In this document: positions 35,298 to 44,400 of the stretch, piece after piece
How positions within the stretch are numbered: the first letter of the stretch is position 1
Layout of the letters: each line of letters starts with the position of its first letter
Assembly (NCBI GenBank): GCA_946998295.1
Contig: CAMPYS010000012.1
Location: 1-47,773 of the forward strand
Reading direction: 5' to 3'
Origin: an uncultured Prevotella sp.
GTDB taxonomy: Bacteria; Bacteroidota; Bacteroidia; Bacteroidales; Bacteroidaceae
Length of the DNA: 47,773 bases
Position numbers and translations under genes: made by a program
The notes under the pieces: model-generated
Databases searched by the model: none
What the model was told of the DNA's origin: nothing
The model's input: only the letters and a program-made list of their open reading frames with translations

Positions 35298-35882
35298 ATG
35301 GATGGTAAAATAATAATAATCTCTGCCCCATCAGGTGCAGGTAAAAGCACCATTGTTAAATGGTTAATAAAAAAGCACCCTAATTTAAATCTATCTTTTT
35401 CTGTAAGCTGTACAACACGTCAACCTCGTGGAAGAGAAGAAAATGGCAAAGATTATATTTTCTTATCTATAAATGAGTTTAAGGAAAAAATAAAAAATAA
35501 TGAGTTTCTTGAATATGAGGAAGTATATGAAAATAGATATTATGGAACCTTAAAATCTCAGGTAGACCTTTTAGTGAAAAAAGGGAAAAATGTAATATTA
35601 GATGTAGATGTAAAAGGAGCTTTAAACATAAAAAAAATATATAAAGAACAATCTATAAGTCTATTTATTCAGCCACCAACTTTGCAAGAGCTTAGAAGAA
35701 GATTAGAACAACGAAAAACAGACACAAAAGAGTCTATAGAAACAAGATTGTTAAAAGCAGAATATGAAATTACATATGCTAAAGAGTTTGATTATATTGT
35801 TATAAATGATGATTTAGAAGAAGCTCAACTCAAAGCATACAATTATATAGCTGATTTTTGCAAAATAGTTGATAAAAAGTAA
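35298..35882 (+). CDS. gmk: Guanylate kinase
   Basis: The 194-residue cytosolic enzyme phosphorylates GMP to GDP. Motifs are the P-loop IISAPSGAGKSTIVKW (about residues 5-20), GMP-binding SVSCTTRQPRGRE and GKDYIFLS, YEEVYENRYYGTLKSQV, the Walker B-like VILDVDVKGALNIKK, and the lid region RRRLEQRKTDTKESIETRL. It ends ten bases before the nadD start codon, consistent with translational coupling. Confidence 0.97.
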   Translation: MDGKIIIISAPSGAGKSTIVKWLIKKHPNLNLSFSVSCTTRQPRGREENGKDYIFLSINEFKEKIKNNEFLEYEEVYENRYYGTLKSQVDLLVKKGKNVILDVDVKGALNIKKIYKEQSISLFIQPPTLQELRRRLEQRKTDTKESIETRLLKAEYEITYAKEFDYIVINDDLEEAQLKAYNYIADFCKIVDKK

Positions 35883-35892
35883 GTATTGCGTT

Positions 35893-36468
35893 ATGAATAT
35901 AGGACTATTTGGAGGAACTTTTAACCCAGTTCATAATGGTCATATAAAACTTGCTGAAAGTTTCCTTTTACAAAAAAAACTTGATGAAGTTTGGTTAATG
36001 GTCTCTCCACTTAATCCACTAAAACAAAACGATATAATAAAAGCTAACAATTTACGCCTAAATTTATTAAGAAAAGCAATCGCATATAATCCAAAACTTA
36101 TAGCTTCCGACTATGAATTTAATCTACCAAAGCCTTCATATACATGGAATACTCTACAACACCTGAAACACGATTTTCCTAATAATAAGTTTACGATATT
36201 AATAGGTGAAGATAATTGGGATCTGTTTGACAGATGGTATAAATCAAAAGAAATACTATCAAACTATGAGATAGTAATCTATCCCAGAGCAAAGACTAAA
36301 GCTTCACTAACAAAATTACCTAAAAAGGTTTCTGTTCTAAATTCAGCATATATAGATGTAAGTAGTACAGAAATTAGAAATCTCGTAAATAAAAATTTAC
36401 CTATAAATGATTTAGTACCAGAAATAATTATTGATGATGTAAAAAAGATATATAGCTCAAATAATTAA
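35893..36468 (+). CDS. nadD: Nicotinate-nucleotide adenylyltransferase
   Basis: From ATG 35893 (a TTG-like earlier start would overlap gmk) the protein is 191 residues and begins MNIGLFGGTFNPVHNGHIKLAE, the adenylyltransferase H-x-G-H class motif. Further signatures are MVSPLNPLKQ, LIGEDNWDLFDRWY and the C-terminal SAYIDVSSTEIRN (SSTxIR). It converts nicotinate mononucleotide and ATP to deamido-NAD in NAD biosynthesis. It is the last gene of the yicC–gmk–nadD operon; no strong terminator is visible, but the decayed MITE begins about 40 bases downstream. Confidence 0.95.
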   Translation: MNIGLFGGTFNPVHNGHIKLAESFLLQKKLDEVWLMVSPLNPLKQNDIIKANNLRLNLLRKAIAYNPKLIASDYEFNLPKPSYTWNTLQHLKHDFPNNKFTILIGEDNWDLFDRWYKSKEILSNYEIVIYPRAKTKASLTKLPKKVSVLNSAYIDVSSTEIRNLVNKNLPINDLVPEIIIDDVKKIYSSNN

Positions 36469-36505
36469 CAAAAGTGAAACGCGGTTATATTTTTTGGATG
36501 TTATA

Positions 36506-36597
36506 GCTGTATGCTTAAATGATTATCTCTTTGTTCATGGTTATATTTTTATTTGACAAAACTAAATTATTTTTTTTTATAAGTTTTACTGGACAGC
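36506..36597. mobile_element. Shortened copy of the MITE (92 bp)
   Basis: The right end TTTTACTGGACAGC (36584-36597) matches the MITE right end at 3653-3666 with one change. The left part (GCTGT at 36506, then AAATGATTATCTCTTTGTTCATGGTTAT-like sequence) aligns with 3521-3555 with several changes. The internal hairpin is missing. It lies in the 217 bases between nadD and the convergent LuxR gene, which otherwise hold no gene. Confidence 0.6.
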
Positions 36598-36685
36598 AAT
36601 AATAATCTTAGTACAGGAAAAGTATTAAATATTTCCTAAGATTTCTATTTCTCCTCACTTGTGCAGTAAAGTAAAATAAATTGTT

Positions 36686-37441
36686 TTAGAACATTTTTTT
36701 AAAGGTTGCTCTTGAAATAGCTTCTGTAATATTTGTTGCATCTAACTTTTCAAAGGCGTGGCGTTTGTAGAATTTAATGGAGTCTAATGAGCGGCACATT
36801 CTGTCCGCAATTTCCGTCATGGTAAGCCCTGTTGCTGACAACCGTAGCACTTCAATTTCTTCTTCTTTTAAAGACACTCCTTCACATTCATTCCATCGAT
36901 GTCCCTCGAAAGAGTATTTCCAATATTTCTGTTGTCCATTCTTGTGAAATTCAACGTGTCCAGCTGTTTTATACGAAGACAGAGACACGACACACATTCC
37001 GATCCATATCTTGCCTTCATCAGTTAATAGTATAGGAGTAAGCTGATGGTTGATCAGTTTGCTCCTTGTTCCATTCTTCAGATGAAAATGATAGGACATA
37101 GAACATTGGTTTTTATCAACGTTATCGAAAGTATCAAAGAACTTAAAACCATTGCTGTTCAGCTCCACGAGCATTTTTTGTTCCTCCTCTGGTACATGCT
37201 CCAAATAAAAGCTATATCCTAATTCCTTTACTTCCTTTGCCGTATGACCGCAAAGAAACAAAGGATTATCTGATACATAAAGAAATTCCTGCCTGTAATA
37301 GTCTATCAAGTAAACGCTTTGATAGGTTACACGTGCAAATGCCTCTACGGTATGAATTAATGTGGGCAGTACATGTGAGTCATAGTCTGGTGCATTGTGT
37401 ACAGTATTTGTTGCAATAAAGAAATCTTTTATATCTGTCAT
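36686..37441 (-). CDS. LuxR-type transcriptional regulator with PAS-like sensor
   Basis: The 251-residue protein has an N-terminal sensory region (about residues 25-165; YQSVYLIDYYRQEFLYVSDNPLFLCG is a PAS-like opening) and a C-terminal GerE/LuxR helix-turn-helix (about 188-245; LKEEEIEVLRLSATGLTMTEIADRMCRSLDSIKFYKRHAFEKL). It lies head-to-head with an outer-membrane barrel gene. The space between has two identical perfect palindromes that are good operator candidates. The gene appears richer in G+C than the genes around it, suggesting acquisition with its partner. The ligand or signal is unknown. Confidence 0.88.
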   Translation of the reverse strand: MTDIKDFFIATNTVHNAPDYDSHVLPTLIHTVEAFARVTYQSVYLIDYYRQEFLYVSDNPLFLCGHTAKEVKELGYSFYLEHVPEEEQKMLVELNSNGFKFFDTFDNVDKNQCSMSYHFHLKNGTRSKLINHQLTPILLTDEGKIWIGMCVVSLSSYKTAGHVEFHKNGQQKYWKYSFEGHRWNECEGVSLKEEEIEVLRLSATGLTMTEIADRMCRSLDSIKFYKRHAFEKLDATNITEAISRATFKKMF

Positions 37442-37478
37442 AAGGTAAACATATTAGGCTTTTCACTTAATTTCATGG

Positions 37479-37486
37479 CAAAAATA
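37479..37486 (-). promoter_or_regulatory. -7 element of the LuxR-type gene
   Basis: On the minus strand this reads TATTTTTG (TAnnTTTG). The predicted transcription start near 37472 lies about 31 bases before the start codon at 37441. The proximal palindrome is centred about 51 bases upstream of it and a half-site (37503-37508) about 33 upstream. Confidence 0.5.
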
Positions 37487-37515
37487 CTTTTTTCCCTCGA
37501 AATTACACTAAAAGA

Positions 37516-37531
37516 TTACACAAAAGTGTAA
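37516..37531. promoter_or_regulatory. Palindromic operator candidate 1
   Basis: TTACACAAAAGTGTAA is a perfect palindrome apart from its AAAA centre (TTACAC / GTGTAA). An identical copy is at 37555-37570, and a half-site TTACAC is at 37503-37508. Identity over 16 bases in a divergent promoter region is unlikely by chance. The LuxR-type protein encoded next to it is the natural candidate ligand. Confidence 0.65.
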
Positions 37532-37554
37532 AAAGCAAGATAGAAACAGAAAAA

Positions 37555-37570
37555 TTACACAAAAGTGTAA
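37555..37570. promoter_or_regulatory. Palindromic operator candidate 2
   Basis: The second copy of TTACACAAAAGTGTAA lies 39 bases from the first. Its centre is about 44 bases upstream of the predicted transcription start of the barrel gene, where a class II activator would bind. The barrel promoter lacks a good -33 box, which fits activator dependence (inference). Confidence 0.65.
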
Positions 37571-37592
37571 CAATATAATTTGGATATATAAA

Positions 37593-37600
37593 TATTTTTG
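37593..37600 (+). promoter_or_regulatory. -7 element of the barrel gene
   Basis: TATTTTTG matches TAnnTTTG; transcription would begin near 37607 and leave a leader of about 80 bases. No TTTG at 19-21 bases upstream is present (a TTTG at 37579 is too close). Confidence 0.5.
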
Positions 37601-37689
37601 CAACAGAAAATAGTCAAGTCGATAAGTTTATATAACTGTCAAAATGTGTAATGTTATAAGCTATAAGAAGCTGATTAAAAATATCTCTT

Positions 37690-40008
37690 ATGAAAAATTT
37701 GATTACTATTTTATTAATGTTAATAAGTTTGCAGACAATGGCGCAAGGTGTTACAGGAAAAGTCGTGGACGAAAAACAGAATCCTGTCTCATTTGCAAAC
37801 ATTGTAGTACTATCTGCAAAAGATTCTACGTTTCTTGGAGGAACATCAAGTGATATCGATGGTTTTTTCCGAATAGAAAAGCTTTATCAAGGAAGTCTTT
37901 TGAAAGTTTCGTCTGTCGGATATAAGACGAAGTTTATAAGCTGTAATGACGTATCATCCATTATCATAACGATGGAAGAAGACTCCCATTTGCTTGGAGA
38001 GGTCATTGTAAAATCCCAATTACCAAAGACCTTGCTCAAAGGCGAGGGAATGACAACTACCGTTGCAGGTAGCATATTGGAGAAAACTCCGTCAATGGAG
38101 CATCTGCTCGACCTGATTCCGAATGTATCTGTAAGGAATGGGAATATCGAAGTATTGGGAAGAGGAGCTCCTGAAATATACATCAACGGAAGAAAGATGC
38201 GCGATGGAATGGAATTGGAACGCTTGCAGCCTAACGAGATAAAGAATATAGAGGTCATAACCAATCCGGGAGCACGCTATAACGCAAATGTGAAAAGCGT
38301 GATACGTATCACTACAAAGAAGGCTGTCGGCGAAGGATTCAGTATTGACAGTAAGACTAACTCGAAAGTGAATGAGCAAAAGCGAATGAGTTGGGTTGAA
38401 AGTCTGCGGTTGAATTACCGAAAGGGAAGATGGGACACGAACATTCATCTCTATGGGGCCTATAGGCATAAGCAAGATGACAAGCAAATTCATCAGATGA
38501 CCTATCTTGACGATATTTGGGAACAGAATTCTGCTATTTCTCAAGAATACACAAATGTCAATCCTTATGTGCGGCTGGCTACAAGTTACTCGTTAAATGC
38601 TGATAACTCTATTGGGGCAAGCATCAGTTATGACCGATATGCCAAAAATTTGGGCATTGGAGATATTAAAGGACTGTCTATGCGCAATAATGTTCAGACA
38701 GAACAGACGCTGTCATATTTCGAGTATCCTGGCAATTCAAAAGCATTGTTGTCCAATGTTTATTATGTCGGGAAAATAGGAAAAATGAACATTGATTTTA
38801 ATACTGATTATTATTGGTTTGGGAAAAAAGAACAGATGAATAATACCGAGAAGATTAATGAGGTAGGAGTACAGGAAAAAGTGCAGAAAATTAATTCTGA
38901 CAGGCGGACATATAATCGTCTGCTTGCTTCAAAGTTGGTACTTTCGGTACCTTTCATATCTGGTAATCTATCGTTTGGAAGCGAGTTCTCTGCATCCAAC
39001 CGGAAAGAATCTTACACTGTATTGCCGCAAGATGTGGTAAACGATGAGGACAGTCGGATAAAAGAGAATATGACCTCTGTATTTGTCGATTATAGCAAAA
39101 CTTTTGGTAAACTGAACGTACAGGCAGGGCTACGGTATGAATACATCAACTTCAACTATTACGATCACAATATGTATGTAGCAAATCAAAGTAAGACGTA
39201 TGGTAATTTCTTTCCCTCTTTGGCACTCTCTTTGCCAGTTGGAAAAACACAGATGCAACTAACGTATGCTTCTGATATTTACCGTCCTTCATATTATGAA
39301 CTTCGCGATGGGGTGCAATATAACAACCGTTATACCTACGATTCAGGAAATCCTTTCCTTGTCCCATCCATCAGTAGGAATTTAAGTTATGTCCTTTCGT
39401 GGAAATGGCTTAACCTGTCGGCAATATTCACACACATTTCTAATGAAATCAGTATGTTGGTAAAGGCGTATAAAGATAATCCCCAAATAATATTAGCACG
39501 TCCTGAAAATACGCCATCGTATAATAATATGCAAGTTTCATTAGCATTAAGCCCTAAGTTTGGGATATGGAATCCTTCACTCGAAATGATGTTATTCAAG
39601 CAGTGGTATCACATGGATACGAATGGAACAAAGAATCTAAATAATCCTGTTGCTTCTTTTCAGCTGACTAATACGTTTGATACAAAGTGGATGACGGCTT
39701 CCATAATACTGTCTGGCCAAACAGAGGGGAATATAGGTAATAAATTTGTTCGTAAAGGATATTTTAATACCGATATATCTTTATATAAGTCTTTTCTGCA
39801 TGATTGCCTTACACTGCAACTCTATGTAAACGACCTGTTTGGAACTGCTGACGAACATCGCATTTTCTATTCTGGTCCACAACGGTCAACGTATTACGAC
39901 GGCTACTCTTCAAGTTCCGTAACACTAACTATACGTTATCGTTTCAATATAGCAGCCAGTAAGTATAAAGGAACAGGTGCAGGACAGGCACAAAAAAATA
40001 GAATGTAG
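37690..40008 (+). CDS. Outer-membrane beta-barrel protein (TonB-receptor-like, OMP_b-brl_3 type)
   Basis: The 772-residue protein has a signal peptide (ending TMAQG) and a carboxypeptidase-regulatory-like domain (about 20-103; VTGKVVDEKQNPVSFANIVVL). A plug-like region (about 110-210) has MEHLLDLIPNVSVRNGNIEVLGRGAPEIYINGR and NEIKNIEVITNPGARYNANV. A long barrel region follows (ITTKKAVGEGFS onward), ending near LTIRYRFNIA. This is the OMP_b-brl_3/DUF4480-type receptor common in Bacteroidota. No SusD or lipoprotein partner follows. The gene is divergent from a LuxR-type regulator. Its base composition differs from the core genes, suggesting transfer. The substrate is unknown. Confidence 0.9.
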   Translation: MKNLITILLMLISLQTMAQGVTGKVVDEKQNPVSFANIVVLSAKDSTFLGGTSSDIDGFFRIEKLYQGSLLKVSSVGYKTKFISCNDVSSIIITMEEDSHLLGEVIVKSQLPKTLLKGEGMTTTVAGSILEKTPSMEHLLDLIPNVSVRNGNIEVLGRGAPEIYINGRKMRDGMELERLQPNEIKNIEVITNPGARYNANVKSVIRITTKKAVGEGFSIDSKTNSKVNEQKRMSWVESLRLNYRKGRWDTNIHLYGAYRHKQDDKQIHQMTYLDDIWEQNSAISQEYTNVNPYVRLATSYSLNADNSIGASISYDRYAKNLGIGDIKGLSMRNNVQTEQTLSYFEYPGNSKALLSNVYYVGKIGKMNIDFNTDYYWFGKKEQMNNTEKINEVGVQEKVQKINSDRRTYNRLLASKLVLSVPFISGNLSFGSEFSASNRKESYTVLPQDVVNDEDSRIKENMTSVFVDYSKTFGKLNVQAGLRYEYINFNYYDHNMYVANQSKTYGNFFPSLALSLPVGKTQMQLTYASDIYRPSYYELRDGVQYNNRYTYDSGNPFLVPSISRNLSYVLSWKWLNLSAIFTHISNEISMLVKAYKDNPQIILARPENTPSYNNMQVSLALSPKFGIWNPSLEMMLFKQWYHMDTNGTKNLNNPVASFQLTNTFDTKWMTASIILSGQTEGNIGNKFVRKGYFNTDISLYKSFLHDCLTLQLYVNDLFGTADEHRIFYSGPQRSTYYDGYSSSSVTLTIRYRFNIAASKYKGTGAGQAQKNRM

Positions 40009-40168
40009 AATAATAATATTGATAAGATAGTTATTATATAATGTATCCAATTGTTTATACTACATGGAGAAGTTATGCCTTGTGACAAATAAAAGTGTAT
40101 ATTTATTAGGAATAAGTTATATTGCGAATAAGATGGGACTTTTTCAAAAAGAATAAAATTAAATTATT

Positions 40169-40271
40169 GCTATTTGGTAAAATGACTATCTTTGCTCATA
40201 GTAATAATTTTTTTGCAAAAACAAAGATAATCAAAAGGGCTGATACTTCGTTGGAAGTGTCAGCCCTAATT
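40169..40271. mobile_element. Partial copy of the MITE (left part only)
   Basis: GCTATTTGGTAAAA at 40169-40182 followed by TGACTATCTTTGCTCAT aligns with 3521-3551. The copy also contains the inner CAAAGATA and the strong hairpin at 40237-40266. No right terminal repeat follows; instead a dam gene remnant in opposite orientation begins at once. The hairpin may serve as its terminator. Confidence 0.6.
40237..40266. terminator. Strong hairpin shared with the MITE
   Basis: GGGCTGATACTTC (40237-40249) pairs with GAAGTGTCAGCCC (40254-40266), 13 bp with one G·U and a four-base loop. On the minus strand it is followed by TTTT and lies six bases past the dam remnant stop codon, so it probably ended that gene. 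Confidence 0.65.
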
Positions 40272-40433
40272 TTATAAATAAATAAAAGTTCTCTCGGACT
40301 CTATAGGGTCAAGATTCTTCTCATTGTAGTGTTGGTGTACAGCAATGAACATCTCACGTTTCGCTCCCAGTAGTTCAATGAGCTGCCCTTTGCCACCAAC
40401 CCATTTGATGAATGGGTTTGCTTTTGTATTCAT
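40272..40433 (-). pseudogene. Internally deleted dam-type DNA adenine methylase remnant
   Basis: A 53-codon minus-strand frame starts NPFIKWVGGKGQL, the SAM-binding motif I of D12-class (Dam-like) N6-adenine methyltransferases. It then jumps to a segment (VHQHYNEKNLDPIE...TFIYL) that resembles the region before the LNKTCFNGLYR block, normally some 70-80 residues further on. The frame stops there, so the catalytic DPPY and target-recognition parts are missing. It is a relic of a methylase gene, with the MITE-type hairpin as its 3' boundary. Confidence 0.6.
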
Positions 40434-40697
40434 TATATTAATATGTTTTGAACTAATGATTTTTCAAACATCAGTATTAATATACTTTGTTTTATTTATA
40501 AGCTGACCAACATCGATGTCCAATAGAGCTTGCTTATTACCTTAGTTAATGTAACTAAATATAGTTGTAAGGTATTGGTATATCATTTTGAGACTGTTGC
40601 ACGATCTTTTCCTAACTTTTCGTAACGCCATTTGCTCATTCATTTCTTTTATATCACTACGACTTTTATGTTATTTATATCCTTTCTTTATTGTTTA

Positions 40698-40732
40698 TCT
40701 ATTACCTTTGCGTTCAACGCAAAGGTAATAGA
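40698..40732. promoter_or_regulatory. 35-bp near-perfect palindrome with opposed -7 boxes
   Basis: TCTATTACCTTTGCGTT (40698-40714) is the exact reverse complement of 40716-40732, with one base between. Each arm contains TACCTTTG (forward 40703-40710; reverse 40720-40727), the -7 consensus. It may be a bidirectional promoter or an operator with promoter overlap. The region 40434-40830 otherwise holds only broken minus-strand frames (for example one starting NEQMALRKVRKR) and no intact gene. Confidence 0.6.
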
Positions 40733-40830
40733 AAATTTATAATACAACTTATTTTTATTTCGCTGCAATTTTATTGTTATATATCATATCAGCCTTAGAA
40801 AAATCAATATTAAAGAGCATATTTACAATC

Positions 40831-40922
40831 GTTCTACTTAAACCCCAATTGCGTTTCTTATAGAAGCCCTTCGGTCGTTCTACTTAAACCCCAATTGCGT
40901 TTCTTATATAAAACCCCTTCAA
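40831..40922 (+). repeat. 46-bp tandem repeat, two full copies
   Basis: GTTCTACTTAAACCCCAATT at 40831 recurs at 40877; the first 32 bases of each unit are identical, and the 14-base linker is GAAGCCCTTCGGTC. The same unit in inverse orientation is at 19514-19573. A 46-base unit with only about 14 non-identical bases is too short for a CRISPR spacer. Confidence 0.75.
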
Positions 40923-40989
40923 TGAAATAATATTATCAGCAACATTTAATTTTGCTGCGAGAAATAACGAGTTGTTTACAAGCAAACTT

Positions 40990-41109
40990 ATGCATAAAGC
41001 AAAACTATTTTTTACATCTGGTAAATATCAGATAGTTGTTGATAATGAAATATTTCACAGTAATGATAAAGATATTTCTTTAAAACATTTCTTAGATATA
41101 AATATCTAA
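40990..41109 (+). CDS. Possible 39-residue protein
   Basis: An ATG-to-TAA frame of 39 codons (MHKAKLFFTSGKYQIVVDNE..., ending FLDINI) lies in the gap before purL. The frame is open upstream to 40912 with no start codon, so it may be the tail of a lost gene. No family is recognised and no promoter is seen. The remaining 41110-41330 is AT-rich with no feature. Confidence 0.25.
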   Translation: MHKAKLFFTSGKYQIVVDNEIFHSNDKDISLKHFLDINI

Positions 41110-41331
41110 TACAAAAAAAGAAGTATTATGGAATAATATCAAATTAGATATAAACAATATATTAGTAAATGAGTCCTATGAGAAAAGGAAAATTTATAAT
41201 GCTATAAGAATTTACATCATATTATTACATAATTAAGTAAAAGGAATATTTTGCCAAAAGTATTATTTTCATGTTAAAACATAAAAATAAAGTAATTAAT
41301 ATATTTATGCTGTTATTATATAGATTTATTG

Positions 41332-41339
41332 TAAATTTG
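41332..41339 (+). promoter_or_regulatory. purL -7 element
   Basis: TAAATTTG fits TAnnTTTG; transcription would begin near 41346, some 55 bases before the purL ATG. No -33 box with ideal spacing and no purine riboswitch fold is evident. Confidence 0.45.
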
Positions 41340-41400
41340 CAACATATAAATAACATATATATACATTTATTTTATTCACATATCATACATTAAAGCAGTT

Positions 41401-44400
41401 ATGATTTTATTTTTTCAATGCAAAAACAACCAAATAATAGCAACTGAAACAAAGCGTCAATTAAATCAAAATGAAATTAACAAACTATTATGGCTATATG
41501 GTAATGCCAAATTAATAGACAAAATACAAGTAGATGGATTTTATATAGGTCCACGTAGAGAGATGATAACTCCTTGGAGCACAAATGCCGTTGAGATAAC
41601 TCAAAATATGGGTCTTAACGGCATTTCACGTATAGAAAAATATATTCCTACTGAGCATGATGGGGAAAATCCAGACCCTATGATATATCGCAATTACAAC
41701 GGACTTAATCAAGAAATATTTACCATAAAACATACCCCTGAACCTATAAAAATTATTGATGATATAGAAAAATTTAATAATGAAGAAGGGCTTGCTCTAT
41801 CAAAAGAAGAAATACAATATTTACATACAATAGAAAAAGCTAATAATAGACCTTTAACAGATTCTGAAATATTTGGGTTTGCACAGATTAATTCTGAACA
41901 TTGTAGACATAAAATATTTAGTGGCGAATTTATTATTGATGGTGAACCTATGGAAAGTTCACTTTTCAATATGATTAAAAAGACCACTAAAGAACATCAA
42001 GGAAAAATAGTTTCTGCATATAAGGATAATGTTGCATTTGCCAAAGGTCCTAACATAGAACAATTTGCTCCTTTAAATCAAACAAGATCAGATTATTTCC
42101 ATATCAAGCCTGTTGATAGTGTCATATCACTTAAAGCCGAAACGCATAACTTTCCGACTACTGTTGAACCGTTCAATGGTGCTGCAACAGGAACAGGTGG
42201 AGAAATAAGAGATAGAATGGCTGGTGGTGTTGGATCTTGTCCAATAGCAGGCACAGCTGTATACATGACTGCATACACACGTTTAACCGATGAACGTAAA
42301 AAACGAGAAGATAACTTACCTGAACGAAACTGGTTATATCAAACACCTCAACAAATCCTTACAAAAGCATCAAATGGTGCAAGTGATTTCGGAAATAAAT
42401 TTGGACAACCATTAATTTGCGGTTCTGTTTTGACATTTGAACACCAAGAGAATAATGAAAAATATGCCTATGATAAAGTAATAATGTTAGCAGGAGGAGT
42501 TGGATATGGGACACAAAGAGATTGTTTAAAGAAAAAAGCAACTAAAGGGAATAAAATAGTTGTAATAGGTGGCGATAATTATAGAATAGGATTAGGAGGT
42601 GGATCTGTGTCATCCGTAGATACAGGGAAATACTCAAATGGAATTGAACTTAATGCAATTCAAAGAGCTAATCCTGAGATGCAAAAACGAGCTTATAATC
42701 TTATTAGAGCTTTAGCAGAATCAAATAACAACCCAATTATATCTATTCATGACCATGGCTCAGCAGGGCACTTAAATTGTTTGAGTGAACTTGTAGAAGA
42801 ATGTGGTGGTGAAGTAGAAATAGAAAAACTCCCTATAGGAGACAAGACACTTAGTGCAAAAGAGATTATTGCAAATGAGTCTCAAGAGAGAATGGGAATA
42901 CTAATTGACCAAAAATATATTGATGATGTTAAAAGTATAGCAGAAAGAGAACGTACCCCATTTTATGTTGTTGGTGAAACAACAGGAAATGCGCACTTTG
43001 ATTTTATACAAAAAGATGGCAAAAAACCTTTTGATTTAGATATATCACAAATGTTTGGTCATTCTCCTAAAACAGTAATGATAGATCAAAATGTTAAACG
43101 CACATATAAAGAAGCTATATACGATATTCAAAATATAGATGAATATTTAAAATTAGTATTACAATTGGAAGCTGTTGCTTGTAAAGACTGGTTAACAAAT
43201 AAAGTAGATCGTTCTGTAACTGGGAAAGTTGCGCTACAACAATGTCAAGGGAAACTTCAACTACCTCTTGCAGATTGTGCTATTGTAGCTTTAGATTATA
43301 GAGGTTGCAAAGGAATTGCAACAGCTATTGGACATGCACCTCAAGCAGGACTAATATCGCCAGAAGCTGGTTCGATATTATCCGTTGCAGAATCTCTAAC
43401 TAATTTAGTATTTGCTCCACTTGAAAATAGTATTAACAACATAAGTTTATCTGCCAATTGGATGTGGCCATGTAGGTCACAAAAAGGAGAAGATGCACGT
43501 TTATACAATGCTGTAAAGGCTCTTTCTGATTTCTGTTGTGCAATAGGTGTAAATGTTCCAACTGGCAAAGACTCTTTATCGCTAACACAGCAATATCCAA
43601 ATGGTGAAAAGATAATATCACCAGGTACAGTTATTGTGTCAAGTGTAGCAGAAGTTAGTGATATAAAATTATCAGTTTCGCCAGTGTTAGACAATAAAAA
43701 TGATACAGAAATTTACTATATTGACTTCAGCTTTGATGAACAAAAGTTAGGAGGATCAGCATTTGAACAAAGTTTAGGGAAAATAGGTACGGATGCACCA
43801 AGTGTTAAAGACACTGAGTATTTTTGTAATTGCTTTAATACAATACAAGAATTAGTTAAAAATAAAAAAATAATAGCTGGACACGACATATCTGCAGGTG
43901 GACTAATAACAACATTGCTTGAAATGGCATTTGCAAATACTGAAGGAGGTATAGAAATTGACTTGAGTGAAATTAATGGATATGACACAATAAAGAAATT
44001 ATTTTCAGAAAATCCCGGTATAGTATTGCAAATAAAAAAAGAAGACTCAGAATATGTTACAAATCTTTTAGATAAAAATGGTATATGCTATCTAAATATA
44101 GGTAAGCCGATAAATAAAAGGCAACTAATAATAACCGATCATAATTGGCAACATACTATAAATATAGACGAGATGAGAGACTATTGGTATGAAACATCTT
44201 ATCTCTTAAACGAAAAACAAACTTATAAAAATTTAGCTCTAGACAGAAAGAAAAATTATAAGAAACAGCCTATAGAAATGATTTTTAATAACGATTTCAA
44301 AGGTAGTTTTAAAGAATATGGAATAAATCCTAATAGGTGGAAAGAAGAAAATAAGATAACTTATAAAACTCCAAAAGCAGCTATAATAAGAGAAAAAGGT

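Noticed and set aside
40831..40922. CRISPR-like direct repeats
   Set aside because: The 32-base identical part is separated by only 14 bases, there are two copies only, and no cas gene is near. It is a tandem 46-bp repeat.
40989..41400. Small RNA or riboswitch before purL
   Set aside because: No purine-riboswitch-like pairing pattern was seen, and the stretch is mostly A/T without strong stems.
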